Positions 44,822 through 52,953 of a stretch of DNA of 64,000 nt are shown one piece after another. Location of the stretch: the IMG/VR virus record IMGVR_UViG_3300034101_003783, positions 40,018 to 104,017 of that record. The stretch is one strand, 5' to 3'. Both the position numbers and the translations under genes were made by a program. Source of the stretch: a virus. A model generated the notes under the pieces. The model was not told where the DNA came from. It saw only the letters and a program-made list of their open reading frames with translations, and did no database searches. Positions within the stretch are counted from its first letter, which is position 1. Every line of letters begins with the position of its first letter.

Positions 44822-46474
44822 TTATTTTAATTTACCCATTAAGTCTTTCATTCTTAAAAATTGAGGGTTTTCGTATGTTTTAGATTCAATTAAATTAACC
44901 GCTGACCCTGTAGAGGGTGCTTTCATAACAGTTCTGTTAATAGATTCATTTATACTTTTATCAGACAATGTATTATTTGATAGTTCATTTTTAAGTATTT
45001 GATAAAGACTTTTGGATTCTTTTAAAGATTCAACGTTATCGAATCTTCTCAAAATATTAATTTTTTCTTGTTTTGTTGTTGAGTGTTCGGTAAACAATCT
45101 TGTTGCGTATGCCAAATTAGAATTAAAAACAGCTACTTCATTTAATTTTGTTCTAAACAAATCTAAAGCTTTTCTATATTCATCGTTCTTTTCTCTTAGA
45201 ATCTCAACTTCTTCTTTTAAATGTCTTGGTGCTGCAACTGGTTTATTTAAACCTTTTCTACCAAATCTTCTCCCAGCCCCTAAAGTTCTTGAAGCTTCTT
45301 TAGTTTCAGATTTTTTACCTCCTTTTATTTTGTTTATAATTTTCATAACAATTTCTGAATTAGGATCTTCATTATCGAAATCAAATTTAGCTTTACCTGA
45401 TTTTCCATAACGTTTAGAACCTTCTTTCATTTTTGTATTAAATCCACCTTCTTGGTTTGGTTTTTTACTATATTTGAATTTAGACGCACTACCTGTTTTT
45501 TGTTTAGATTCATTAACTTTGAATTTATCTGTTTCGTCACTCATACTTGACCAAGAGTCTTCACCAAGTTCATCTTCATAACTCATATCTTCATAAGTCA
45601 TCATGTCTTCACCAAGTTCATCTTCATAACTCATATCTTCATAAGTCATCATGTCTTCACCAAGTTCATCATCGTACAATCCGTCCATGCCTTCATAAGT
45701 CATCATGTCTTCACCAAGTTCATCATCGTACAATCCGTCCATGCCTTCATAAGTCATCATGTCTTCACCAAGTTCATCTTCATAACTCATATCTTCATAA
45801 GTCATCATGTCTTCACCAAGTTCATCTTCATAACTCATATCTTCATAAGTCATCATGTCTTCACCTAAACCAATGTCACCACCCATAGAGTCATCTCCGA
45901 CCTCAAGTTCATATAAAGTTTCTTCACTATCAAACTCATTTAAATAATCTTCTTCAGATTCATTAAGTTTTATAATGTATTCTGTGTCATTTTCCATATC
46001 CTTTAAGTCATAGTAATCTCCAATTTTCTCAATTGAAACTTTATCGTTTTTACCCATTTTTGAAAAGACGATAGCAACATCTTCGTCACTTGCTCCTCTC
46101 ATGTCAATGGTTTCTTCGTCGTCAGCCCCTACCATACCAACATCCGCCATTTCGTCGTCTTCTACGTCATCCATTTCGTCGTCTTCTACGTCATCCATTT
46201 CGTCGTCTTCTACGTCATCCATTTCGTCGTCTTCTACGTCAAAAGTTTCTTCATCATCAACCTCAACGTCTTCTTCTCCCTCAGGCGATGCAATAACCGC
46301 CTCTTCTTCATCATCAACCTCAACCTCATCTTGTTCTTTCAGAGATTCTTTTACTAAAGAATTGATTTCTTGCCTCATTGTCGATGCAAGTATTCCTTTT
46401 GCATTTTCTTTAAGAGCGTCCTCCAAATTTTTCATTTGAATAACTGCCTCTTCTACTACTGTTTTTCTACTCAT
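44822..46474 (-). CDS. Prohead scaffold-like acidic repeat protein (gp22 position)
   Basis: A 550-residue acidic protein. The N-terminal 60 residues are helical and contain RQEINSLVKESLKEQ, a site resembling a prohead-protease or targeting motif. The middle has tandem repeats of DDEMDDVE (four copies) and GEDMMTYE-based units of 16 or 18 residues (six copies). The C-terminal half is basic and helical (KEEVEILREKNDEYRKALDL). It lies between the protease and the capsid gene, the place of T4 gp22. I infer the core scaffold, degraded by the protease during maturation. No close relative is visible. Confidence 0.7.
   Translation of the reverse strand: MSRKTVVEEAVIQMKNLEDALKENAKGILASTMRQEINSLVKESLKEQDEVEVDDEEEAVIASPEGEEDVEVDDEETFDVEDDEMDDVEDDEMDDVEDDEMDDVEDDEMADVGMVGADDEETIDMRGASDEDVAIVFSKMGKNDKVSIEKIGDYYDLKDMENDTEYIIKLNESEEDYLNEFDSEETLYELEVGDDSMGGDIGLGEDMMTYEDMSYEDELGEDMMTYEDMSYEDELGEDMMTYEGMDGLYDDELGEDMMTYEGMDGLYDDELGEDMMTYEDMSYEDELGEDMMTYEDMSYEDELGEDSWSSMSDETDKFKVNESKQKTGSASKFKYSKKPNQEGGFNTKMKEGSKRYGKSGKAKFDFDNEDPNSEIVMKIINKIKGGKKSETKEASRTLGAGRRFGRKGLNKPVAAPRHLKEEVEILREKNDEYRKALDLFRTKLNEVAVFNSNLAYATRLFTEHSTTKQEKINILRRFDNVESLKESKSLYQILKNELSNNTLSDKSINESINRTVMKAPSTGSAVNLIESKTYENPQFLRMKDLMGKLK
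45558..45868. repeat. Tandem repeat in scaffold gene
   Basis: Six near-identical copies of the unit encoding GEDMMTYE plus 8 or 10 further residues (16 or 18 codons, 48 or 54 bp). Repeats are in frame and highly conserved at DNA level, so copy number may vary. Confidence 0.85.
46148..46243. repeat. 24-bp tandem repeat encoding acidic octapeptide
   Basis: Four direct copies of a 24-bp unit starting at 46148, 46172, 46196 and 46220, encoding DDEMDDVE-type octapeptides in the scaffold N-half. Confidence 0.85.
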
Positions 46475-46493
46475 TTATAGTTTGTTTTATCAA

Positions 46494-46500
46494 ATAAATA
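46494..46500 (-). promoter_or_regulatory. Late-promoter-like TATTTAT, 19 bases before 46474
   Basis: Coding-strand context TTATATTTATTTGATAAAA. Precedes the scaffold gene and follows the terminator at 46543-46580. Confidence 0.5.
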
Positions 46501-46542
46501 TAATGACTTTAGAAAAAAATCATTTTTTTTAATAATGAGAAT

Positions 46543-46580
46543 AAAAAAAGGGGAAAAGTTTAAAACTAATCCCCTTTTGA
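46543..46580 (-). terminator. Intrinsic terminator after 46601 gene
   Basis: AAAAGGGGA and TCCCCTTTT pair across a 15- to 16-base loop, with a following T run on the minus strand. It ends the protease/DUF4494 transcript. Confidence 0.8.
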
Positions 46581-46600
46581 AAATTTTAAAAACCTAAAAG

Positions 46601-46816
46601 TTATTCTATCACCTCATCTATTTTACTTTCGGTAATTGAAGTAATCCTCCAATCCATGGTGTAATTTTCATAAACTTTAGTTACTTTAGCTTCTACATCA
46701 GTTGGTGTATAACCCAATACTAACTTTTCTTCTTTTACTTTTTTAACTTTACCTGATTCTGAATCTAATAAATCAGATGTAATTTTTGCGACAAAATATT
46801 TTTCTCCTTGTTCCAT
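46601..46816 (-). CDS. DUF4494-like small phage protein
   Basis: A 71-residue protein matching the pattern of the DUF4494 family common in Bacteroidetes phages: KYFVAKITSDLLDSESGKVK, VKEEKLVLGYTPTDVEAKV and WRITSITESKIDEVIE. It lies 8 bases after the protease gene and is followed by a terminator. Function unknown; its place between the protease and the scaffold suggests it belongs to the head-assembly transcript. Confidence 0.7.
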   Translation of the reverse strand: MEQGEKYFVAKITSDLLDSESGKVKKVKEEKLVLGYTPTDVEAKVTKVYENYTMDWRITSITESKIDEVIE

Positions 46817-46824
46817 AATTTTAT

Positions 46825-47538
46825 TTATTTCAAATAATCGGACAATCTTTTCATTAAGTCAAGAGATTTATTTCCAGTTTCTCCAATATTTCTTTCTACT
46901 GCCATTTTTTTATCTTCTTCTAAATTTTCATCAAATTTTATTCTATCATTTTTATCTAAAAATAGATAAGCCCCTGGAGTTGATGGTGATGATACTAAAT
47001 CAAAACAAATAAGTTCAAAATCATCCTGTACTTCGTTTTGTTCCCCAACCTTTTTTAATGAACCAACTCCCCTAGAAGATATACCTAAAGTAACACCTTG
47101 TCTTAAGTAGTTAGCTGCCATATCCCCTTTTGTTGATACAATCCCTCTTTCGTGAAATCCAGGACTTGTAAGTAATTTTAATTTTCCTAAAAGTACAGGA
47201 CCGTCCCACCATACCTCAGTTATTATATGAGACACTCTATCAAGATCTATAAGTGAAGATTCAGGGTGATTAAGTTCTGACAGAGAAGTTCCTTTCTCAA
47301 TCAATTTTTTATAATTTTCGGCCTCTCTTTTTAATACTTTTTCTGGATATATTCTACCATTTCTATTTGGTGTATTATATTTTTGTAAAACAGCGTAAAA
47401 TTCAAATGGTTTTGAGTGGTCTAAAAATGTTTTAGATTCCATTATGTAGTGATTACTTTCTGTTTTTGGGTTGATATACCCAGCGTCGTATTCAATAAGG
47501 ATTCCTTTACCGGTTTCGTTTGGTCCTAAAATTTTCAT
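46825..47538 (-). CDS. Prohead protease (T4 gp21-like)
   Basis: A 237-residue protein of the gp21 (Peptidase U9/S80-type) family: YAVLQKYNTPNRNGRIYP, SELNHPESS (candidate catalytic His91), VTLGISSRGVGSL (candidate Ser154 or Ser155) and DLVSSPSTPGAY. It cleaves head proteins at (I/L)xE sites, as predicted for the capsid protein (LINE-A). Its position upstream of scaffold and capsid matches T4. A TATTTAT motif precedes its ATG by 14 bases. Confidence 0.9.
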   Translation of the reverse strand: MKILGPNETGKGILIEYDAGYINPKTESNHYIMESKTFLDHSKPFEFYAVLQKYNTPNRNGRIYPEKVLKREAENYKKLIEKGTSLSELNHPESSLIDLDRVSHIITEVWWDGPVLLGKLKLLTSPGFHERGIVSTKGDMAANYLRQGVTLGISSRGVGSLKKVGEQNEVQDDFELICFDLVSSPSTPGAYLFLDKNDRIKFDENLEEDKKMAVERNIGETGNKSLDLMKRLSDYLK

Positions 47539-47552
47539 GTTTAAATTTTATT

Positions 47553-47559
47553 ATAAATA
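47553..47559 (-). promoter_or_regulatory. Late-promoter-like TATTTAT, 14 bases before 47538
   Basis: AATATTTATAATAAAA on the coding strand, ahead of the protease gene; it overlaps the stop region of 47560-48027. Confidence 0.55.
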
Positions 47560-48027
47560 TTAAACTTTTTCGGTTTTTACCTTTATTTGTTTAGAATTTC
47601 CATTTTTAGTTAAATAACATTTAAAATATTCATTTTTATTTAGAACATCATCATATATGTTTTTAATTAAAGATTTTAGTGATTTTTTTAATTTTGGCGA
47701 CTTAAAGTCAATTTCTTCTACCAAATAAAAATTTATTTCTAAATTCATAAATGATTTCTTTTTTAGTTGTAATCCGCTTGTCCTTAAATCAAGATCAACA
47801 ATAAATTTTTCATCTAACAAATTCCTATCTACATTATGGTAAATAGTGTGTTTTATTGATCTATTCATGTTTAAAACAACCCTCGTCCAATTTTCCGAGT
47901 CTTTTTTTGGTTCTACCCAAGTTTGTAAGTTTAAATAAAGTGATTTAAATTCTTTTGAGTCTACAGTCCCATATGTAATTTTTGATGTTCTGAATCCATT
48001 GATTTTTGTCGTTTTTCCTTTTTTCAT
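47560..48027 (-). CDS. Hypothetical basic protein of head module
   Basis: A 155-residue lysine-rich protein (MKKGKTTKINGFRTSKITYG) with beta-type segments (FIVDLDLRTSGLQLKKKSFM). No known domain. In T4, gp67 and gp68 lie near here, but this is larger and not clearly related. It is followed by the protease gene after 21 bases containing a promoter-like motif. Confidence 0.65.
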   Translation of the reverse strand: MKKGKTTKINGFRTSKITYGTVDSKEFKSLYLNLQTWVEPKKDSENWTRVVLNMNRSIKHTIYHNVDRNLLDEKFIVDLDLRTSGLQLKKKSFMNLEINFYLVEEIDFKSPKLKKSLKSLIKNIYDDVLNKNEYFKCYLTKNGNSKQIKVKTEKV

Positions 48028-48116
48028 ATTTTTTTTTCATGTCGAAATAGTTTATTTTAAATAAATTTACTTAATTTTGGAGTATATATCAATATAAATA
48101 AATTTATAATCAACAT

Positions 48117-48302
48117 ATGTTAATAGTCAAAGTAAAGAAAGGTGATATTGAGAGATCTTTAAAAGAGTTAAAAAGTAAGGTAATTAAAACAAGACAAAAT
48201 AGTTTATTAAATGATCTAAAAGAATATAAAAAAAAATCTGTCATTAAAAGACAGATTTTAAATAAAGCAAAATATCGACAAAAAAACTTTAATAATCTTT
48301 AA
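48117..48302 (+). CDS. rpsU: Ribosomal protein bS21
   Basis: A 61-residue bS21 homologue: MLIVKVKKGDIERSLKELKS, VIKTRQNSLLNDLKEYKKKS and KRQILNKAKYRQKNF follow the family over its full length. It would replace or compete with host bS21 on the 30S subunit near the anti-Shine-Dalgarno region, which in Bacteroidetes is occluded with the help of bS21. The gene lies alone on the plus strand inside the head cluster, convergent with 48299-49021 (4-base overlap). A TAATTTTG at 48072-48079 could be a -7 element, but no good -33 box is seen. Confidence 0.92.
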   Translation: MLIVKVKKGDIERSLKELKSKVIKTRQNSLLNDLKEYKKKSVIKRQILNKAKYRQKNFNNL

Positions 48303-49021
48303 AGACTTTCATTTAAATTTTTTAGTTTAACATATGAAATTTTATTAAAAGTTTCATTTTTAACTTTTTCTATTGTCTCTAATATTGTTTTCTTTACTTC
48401 GTTATCGGACTCAGAAATTAAGATACTATCAAGTCTTTTTAATGTATTTTCTTTAATAAAGTCAAATTTAACGATAAGTTTATTTTCATCCTCTTTTATA
48501 ATTGTCATTAATTCTTTTTTTTCAGATTCGCTAATATTTGATAAAAATTCATTTACCGTTTTATTTGCAACATCCACCATATCTTGTAAAGGAACATTAA
48601 TTATTTTTCCTTTTTCCGATATAACCTCCACAGACTTTAAAGACTCAACAATTTTTTTTCTACTTTGTAATTTATTTTCTAACATAACAACACTATTAGA
48701 AAATAAATTATCAATCTCCTCATAGTTATTTTTAGTTTTTATGTTATTAATCCACATTTTAATTTCTTCTAAATTTTTTTTAGAAATTTTATTAAAAGTG
48801 TTTTCATAAATAATAATTGACTCATTAATAAAATCATTTGCAACGGATTCTGATAACCCTTTCTTTGAAGAAAGTTCGTCATACAAAAAATAAAGTTTAC
48901 TTATATTTTTATTTTTTTTTACTAATTCGTTAAATATAAAAATATTATCTTTAAATGTATTTTTATTGTATGATTCAATTAAACACTTTTCTATTTTAGA
49001 TTTTAAAATTCCAAACTTCAT
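48299..49021 (-). CDS. Helical head-module protein
   Basis: A 240-residue all-helical, Lys/Glu/Asn-rich protein (MKFGILKSKIEKCLIESYNK) with coiled-coil-prone regions (TVNEFLSNISESEKKELMTI) and a C-terminus NLNESL. It lies between portal and protease, the slot of small core proteins gp67/gp68 in T4, so a prohead-core or head-assembly role is inferred. No domain recognised. A promoter motif lies 13 bases upstream of its start. Confidence 0.65.
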   Translation of the reverse strand: MKFGILKSKIEKCLIESYNKNTFKDNIFIFNELVKKNKNISKLYFLYDELSSKKGLSESVANDFINESIIIYENTFNKISKKNLEEIKMWINNIKTKNNYEEIDNLFSNSVVMLENKLQSRKKIVESLKSVEVISEKGKIINVPLQDMVDVANKTVNEFLSNISESEKKELMTIIKEDENKLIVKFDFIKENTLKRLDSILISESDNEVKKTILETIEKVKNETFNKISYVKLKNLNESL

Positions 49022-49034
49022 AATTTTTTTTATT

Positions 49035-49041
49035 ATAAATA
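49035..49041 (-). promoter_or_regulatory. Late-promoter-like TATTTAT, 13 bases before 49021
   Basis: AATATTTATAATAAAAAAAA on the coding strand, one of the best consensus matches. It abuts the stop of the portal gene. Confidence 0.55.
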
Positions 49042-50859
49042 TTAGCTATTTAGTAATTTATCTAACTCGTTTTCTATATCCCCTAAAGAATTTGAGGCTT
49101 TTGATAAATCTATATACTCATCTTCTGTTATATCGTCACTTTCTAAAAGTAAATTTAAATTATCTTTTTTAAAGTTTTCAGGGATTGGGGGTCCTCCGCC
49201 TTCAGCTCCTCCCCCTCCTGGCGGTGGTGGTGGTGCCCCTCCTGGCGGTGGTGGTGCTCCTGCTCCTCCTTCGGCTGGTGCCGCTCCCGCGGTTTGGGTG
49301 CTACCTGTTTGTACTTTATACAATTTGTCCACAGTATCAAAGAAACCTGTGTGTGTTATGATGGTTGGGGTATTTGCTAATTCAGCGGCCACCGCTCTTT
49401 CTAATCTTATTTGTTGTAATTCCATTTTAATTTCTTCATCTGAGAATCCAAAAATATGTTTCTTAGCCCAAGTTGCCGATGTTGGTTGTAATGAGTTAGG
49501 TATTTCTGTAACCATATCTTTATATAACAAAACTTTTTCTTTCCAAACCTCAACCATTAATAAATCAGCTTGTTTAGATGGGTTGGTTAAACCTAATGTA
49601 AAGTTTTGTAATTCATCTTCAAATCCTAAAAGGAATAAATGTATAATTGCAATTTTATTTAATTCAGCAATAACACTTTTTTGTATTTTGTGTATTGTTC
49701 TTGCAAATCTAATATCAAGTAATGAAAGATTTTTTCCATCACCAACAGGTTCCTCAAAACCTAAATAAGCTTTAGGTATTCTTAATGCGGTTAAAAGTTT
49801 CTTTTGTATATATTCAATATCGGCAATTTCCGATAAGTTAGCGGCCCCTGCCAATGTTTCAATTGGCATTGTTTGTGTTGCATCTCTTACAGGTATAAAG
49901 TAATCTTGGTCAACTGCCATCTGATTAAATCTTAAATCTACGTTACCAGTTTTAGAATCAACAATTTGATCTCTTTTAAATTTGTTTGCAACTCTTTGTA
50001 CGTAAGCTTCAACATCCTTATCATCCATGTTACCAACATAAACCTTAAACACACGTCTTTCAGGTGCTCTTGATGTTCTATATATTAACATCGCGTCTTC
50101 AGCAAGCACCAACTGTTTCCATATACGTCTGGCCTTTTCTAACATAGAAGTACCATAAGGTAATTTTCTATCATCTCCTAGTAATCTAAAATGAGCTATC
50201 TCCCAAGTGTTGAATTCCATGTCTTTGTTTTTCCATACAAACCTTAGATTTTTTTCTTTCATAGATGGAGTTGTATTTGTAGATCTTGTCTCCATACCAC
50301 GCTCTAATCTTTCGATTTCAATATTTGGTAATTGCATACAACTTACAACTCCTTTTTCAGGATCAAGTTTTAGATATACAAAATTATCACCATACTTACA
50401 CATGTTTCTTACCCACATTTGTAAGTTTGTGTTTATATCTAAATTATTATTAAATAAATCAACTAAAATACTTTTTATTCTTTTTGATTCAGAATAAACT
50501 TGTAAAATATAACCATCATGATTTGATGTTGTAGATTCTTCTGCATATATATCTAAAGCTGTAGATATTTCAGGAGTATATTCCATTGATTCATAATCAT
50601 AAAAAGCCGATATTCTATTTGGTTCATAATAAACCGCCTGACTATATAAATTATTCTCAATTTTTTTCCAATTGTCATTTAAAAATAAAGTTTGTTGTAT
50701 CTCTAATTTTTCTTTTTCAAATTGGGACTTATCTGTTGTTTTTAAAATTTCTTTTTTATCAAATTTATAAACAGGATCATCCATCCCCAATAAAGAATTG
50801 GGTCCAAATGTTTTGGATAACCTTTGCCAAACCGTTAAATCTTTTTTATTTTCTTCCAT
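49042..50859 (-). CDS. Portal protein (T4 gp20-like)
   Basis: A 605-residue portal: YTPEISTALDIYAEES, MWVRNMCKYGDNFVYLKLDP, GTSMLEKARRIWKQLVLAED, IYRTSRAPERRVFKVYVGNM (signature of gp20 portals), ADIEYIQKKLLTALRIPKAY and LSLLDIRFARTIHKIQ. The C-terminal region includes a Gly/Pro/Ala-rich stretch (GGAGAPPPPGGAPPPPPGG) and an acidic tail. It forms the dodecameric DNA channel at the head vertex and nucleates assembly. It follows the terminase gene with a 56-residue small gene between. Confidence 0.93.
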   Translation of the reverse strand: MEENKKDLTVWQRLSKTFGPNSLLGMDDPVYKFDKKEILKTTDKSQFEKEKLEIQQTLFLNDNWKKIENNLYSQAVYYEPNRISAFYDYESMEYTPEISTALDIYAEESTTSNHDGYILQVYSESKRIKSILVDLFNNNLDINTNLQMWVRNMCKYGDNFVYLKLDPEKGVVSCMQLPNIEIERLERGMETRSTNTTPSMKEKNLRFVWKNKDMEFNTWEIAHFRLLGDDRKLPYGTSMLEKARRIWKQLVLAEDAMLIYRTSRAPERRVFKVYVGNMDDKDVEAYVQRVANKFKRDQIVDSKTGNVDLRFNQMAVDQDYFIPVRDATQTMPIETLAGAANLSEIADIEYIQKKLLTALRIPKAYLGFEEPVGDGKNLSLLDIRFARTIHKIQKSVIAELNKIAIIHLFLLGFEDELQNFTLGLTNPSKQADLLMVEVWKEKVLLYKDMVTEIPNSLQPTSATWAKKHIFGFSDEEIKMELQQIRLERAVAAELANTPTIITHTGFFDTVDKLYKVQTGSTQTAGAAPAEGGAGAPPPPGGAPPPPPGGGGAEGGGPPIPENFKKDNLNLLLESDDITEDEYIDLSKASNSLGDIENELDKLLNS

Positions 50860-50924
50860 ATGTAAAATTTAACTTATATTTTTTTAATATAAAGTTTATT
50901 GTGATATATTATAATTATATTACA

Positions 50925-51095
50925 TTAGACTAATTTTGTTGTTGTTGTGGTTGTTATGAAATCAATGGTGTTATACTGACTTTTTTTTCTAAAAGTAGGC
51001 TCTATTATTTTAACCGAATATATTCCTTCACCATTAACAATCAAGTTTGATCCCCCAATTATTTTTCCACTTTTTTTTCTCCTTATACTACCCAT
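50925..51095 (-). CDS. Small basic protein with poly-Thr C-terminus
   Basis: A 56-residue protein found between terminase and portal: MGSIRRKKSGKIIGGSNLIV at the start, an ordered middle, and a C-terminus of six threonines followed by KLV. The ATG is 14 bases past the terminase stop and 4 bases after a TATTTAT motif. The Thr run matches the ends of the proteins at 3672-4139 and 10300-12486. It could be a head-tail or neck component; function unknown. Confidence 0.55.
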   Translation of the reverse strand: MGSIRRKKSGKIIGGSNLIVNGEGIYSVKIIEPTFRKKSQYNTIDFITTTTTTKLV

Positions 51096-51099
51096 AGCT

Positions 51100-51106
51100 A
51101 TAAATA
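51100..51106 (-). promoter_or_regulatory. Late-promoter-like TATTTAT, 4 bases before 51095
   Basis: AATATTTATAGCTATG on the coding strand, directly ahead of the small poly-Thr gene. Confidence 0.4.
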
Positions 51107-51109
51107 TTA

Positions 51110-52879
51110 TTACTTACCAAATAACCAATTATATTTTATATAATCATCTTTAGTTGCCGAATTAATCTCCTTACCTAAATAATCTCTTTTAATATTTAAA
51201 TTAGGTAACACAGGATTAAAATGTACTTCTTTAGCAACAGAATCATTTGACGCCACAGTCCATGATTCTAACATGACTTTTGCCTGTTGTACTACTTTTT
51301 CTAATTTTGTAAATGAAAATTCCCCAACATATATTGCCATTGATATTCCCATTATTAAATCATCATGTTGTCCTTTTTGATGGTCAGGTCTTCCGTTAAT
51401 ATAAACAAATGTATTCATTTCATTATATAACCTAACACTTCTTATTTTAAACTTATGTCTTACCGCCTCCTCAAATGCGGCAATAATTTGTACTCTTTTA
51501 TTATTAAAGTTTAAACCAGGAATTTTATCCGCCATTTTTGTTGTGTTAGACCAAATACTTGTAGTATCGACTCCATCAACATACAAGTTTTTATAACCTA
51601 ATTCTTGTAATTTCCTTACTGTAGTTATACCCATACCGCCAGTTATGTCAACAACAACAAAAGCCGAATACATTATTGCCCATTTGTATGCAATTTCCGC
51701 CAAAGCGTCTGGAGGTATTTTTCCTACGTATTCAAAAACCTGTTCTCTATCGTCAAAATCAATTATTTGTATCGAACTAAAATCTTCGCTGTCACCTCTT
51801 GAAACATCAATGCCCATTATATACCTGTGACCTTGTATAGGATCTTTCCATACCCATAATGAGTTACCCATTAATTTTCCACTAGGATCACACAATGTAT
51901 TATTTTTTATTTCTTCTAATTGTTTGTTATCAAAAACATTATCACCCGAACCTAAAAATTCACAATTTAACTCTTGGTTAATTTTTCTTTTGTCGTACTT
52001 TAATTTTTTTACCATTTTTTCATACCATGTTGAGCATGGTTTGTAACCATCTTTAAAGTAATTTGAAATTTCTTCATAATTTCTTTCGTATGGATCAAGA
52101 TGTGCAAATGATATATGTTTAGATTCATCTTGTTCATCTTTATTTAAAAGGTAATGTACTAAATCGTCAGTAGGCACCAAAAATAAATCTTTTGCATATC
52201 TTGGGTCTCTCCACCAATACATTTCAGATATTTTAAAATTATTGATCCCTTTAACCGCCTGATTATATACATCATAATATATTGGATCATATCCATTTGG
52301 TGTTGATACAACTATAACTTTACCACCTGTAGAAAGTGATGCCATACAAGCCGCCCAAAAATCACTATCAGCCTCAATAAATGCCGCCTCATCAAATACA
52401 AGTATTGTCGGCGTAAAACCACGAAGTGCATCTTTTGATGTTGCAACCGCCTTTACCTCACTACCGTTTGTTAACTTGTAATGTTTTTGTGAGTTCTTAT
52501 CCACAGAAAATCCAGCACCAACCCATGAAGGCCACTGATCAACAAAAGTTCTTATTTTGTTTGCCATCTCCATTGAGGTATCAAGTTTATTGGCAATTAT
52601 AAGAATTTTTTCAGGTTGATTTTTTTTAGCAAAGACTAGTCTTTTTGAAACCCATGCGGCGGTAACTGTTGATACTCCGGCCTGTCTATATTTTAAAGCA
52701 ATATTTTCTTCATAATCCTCATAATCTTTTAACAATGAAACCTGATCTGGAAATAATTGTAAAGGGACATATTTAGAAACTGTATTATCATATGTTTGTA
52801 GATATGTCTTTAAAGCGTATTCAGTATCTTTCATACACCTAACATACTCCAACATGATTTGTTCTTTTGTTAAACTCAT
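51110..52879 (-). CDS. Terminase large subunit (T4 gp17-like)
   Basis: A 589-residue motor protein: Walker A-like ALKYRQAGVSTVTAAW (about 61-76), ILVFDEAAFI (Walker B, 159-168), VIVVSTPNGYDPIYYDV (coupling motif), and the nuclease half with IMGIDVSRGDSEDFSSIQII, FVVVDITGGMG and HDDLIMGISMA (RNase H-like metal ligands). It packages DNA into the prohead. A TATTTAT site lies 13 bases upstream. Confidence 0.95.
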   Translation of the reverse strand: MSLTKEQIMLEYVRCMKDTEYALKTYLQTYDNTVSKYVPLQLFPDQVSLLKDYEDYEENIALKYRQAGVSTVTAAWVSKRLVFAKKNQPEKILIIANKLDTSMEMANKIRTFVDQWPSWVGAGFSVDKNSQKHYKLTNGSEVKAVATSKDALRGFTPTILVFDEAAFIEADSDFWAACMASLSTGGKVIVVSTPNGYDPIYYDVYNQAVKGINNFKISEMYWWRDPRYAKDLFLVPTDDLVHYLLNKDEQDESKHISFAHLDPYERNYEEISNYFKDGYKPCSTWYEKMVKKLKYDKRKINQELNCEFLGSGDNVFDNKQLEEIKNNTLCDPSGKLMGNSLWVWKDPIQGHRYIMGIDVSRGDSEDFSSIQIIDFDDREQVFEYVGKIPPDALAEIAYKWAIMYSAFVVVDITGGMGITTVRKLQELGYKNLYVDGVDTTSIWSNTTKMADKIPGLNFNNKRVQIIAAFEEAVRHKFKIRSVRLYNEMNTFVYINGRPDHQKGQHDDLIMGISMAIYVGEFSFTKLEKVVQQAKVMLESWTVASNDSVAKEVHFNPVLPNLNIKRDYLGKEINSATKDDYIKYNWLFGK

Positions 52880-52892
52880 AAAGTATTTTATT

Positions 52893-52899
52893 ATAAATA
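52893..52899 (-). promoter_or_regulatory. Late-promoter-like TATTTAT, 13 bases before 52879
   Basis: ATGTATTTATAATAAAATAC on the coding strand, ahead of the terminase gene. Confidence 0.55.
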
Positions 52900-52917
52900 C
52901 ATTCTCAATTTTTATTT

Positions 52918-52946
52918 ATAAAAAAACCCACCTTTTAGGTGGGTTA
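52918..52946 (-). terminator. Intrinsic terminator after 52954 gene
   Basis: AACCCACC and GGTGGGTT pair perfectly around a TTTTA loop; on the minus strand a run of seven T follows. It lies 8 bases after the stop at 52954. Confidence 0.9.
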
Positions 52947-52953
52947 ATTAAAT

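Noticed and set aside
45558-45868. Possible CRISPR array
   Set aside because: The repeats are contiguous, in frame and protein-coding, with no unique spacers.
45547-45888. Plus-strand open frame rich in His/Leu/Ser repeats
   Set aside because: It is the antisense of the scaffold tandem repeats and has no independent evidence.
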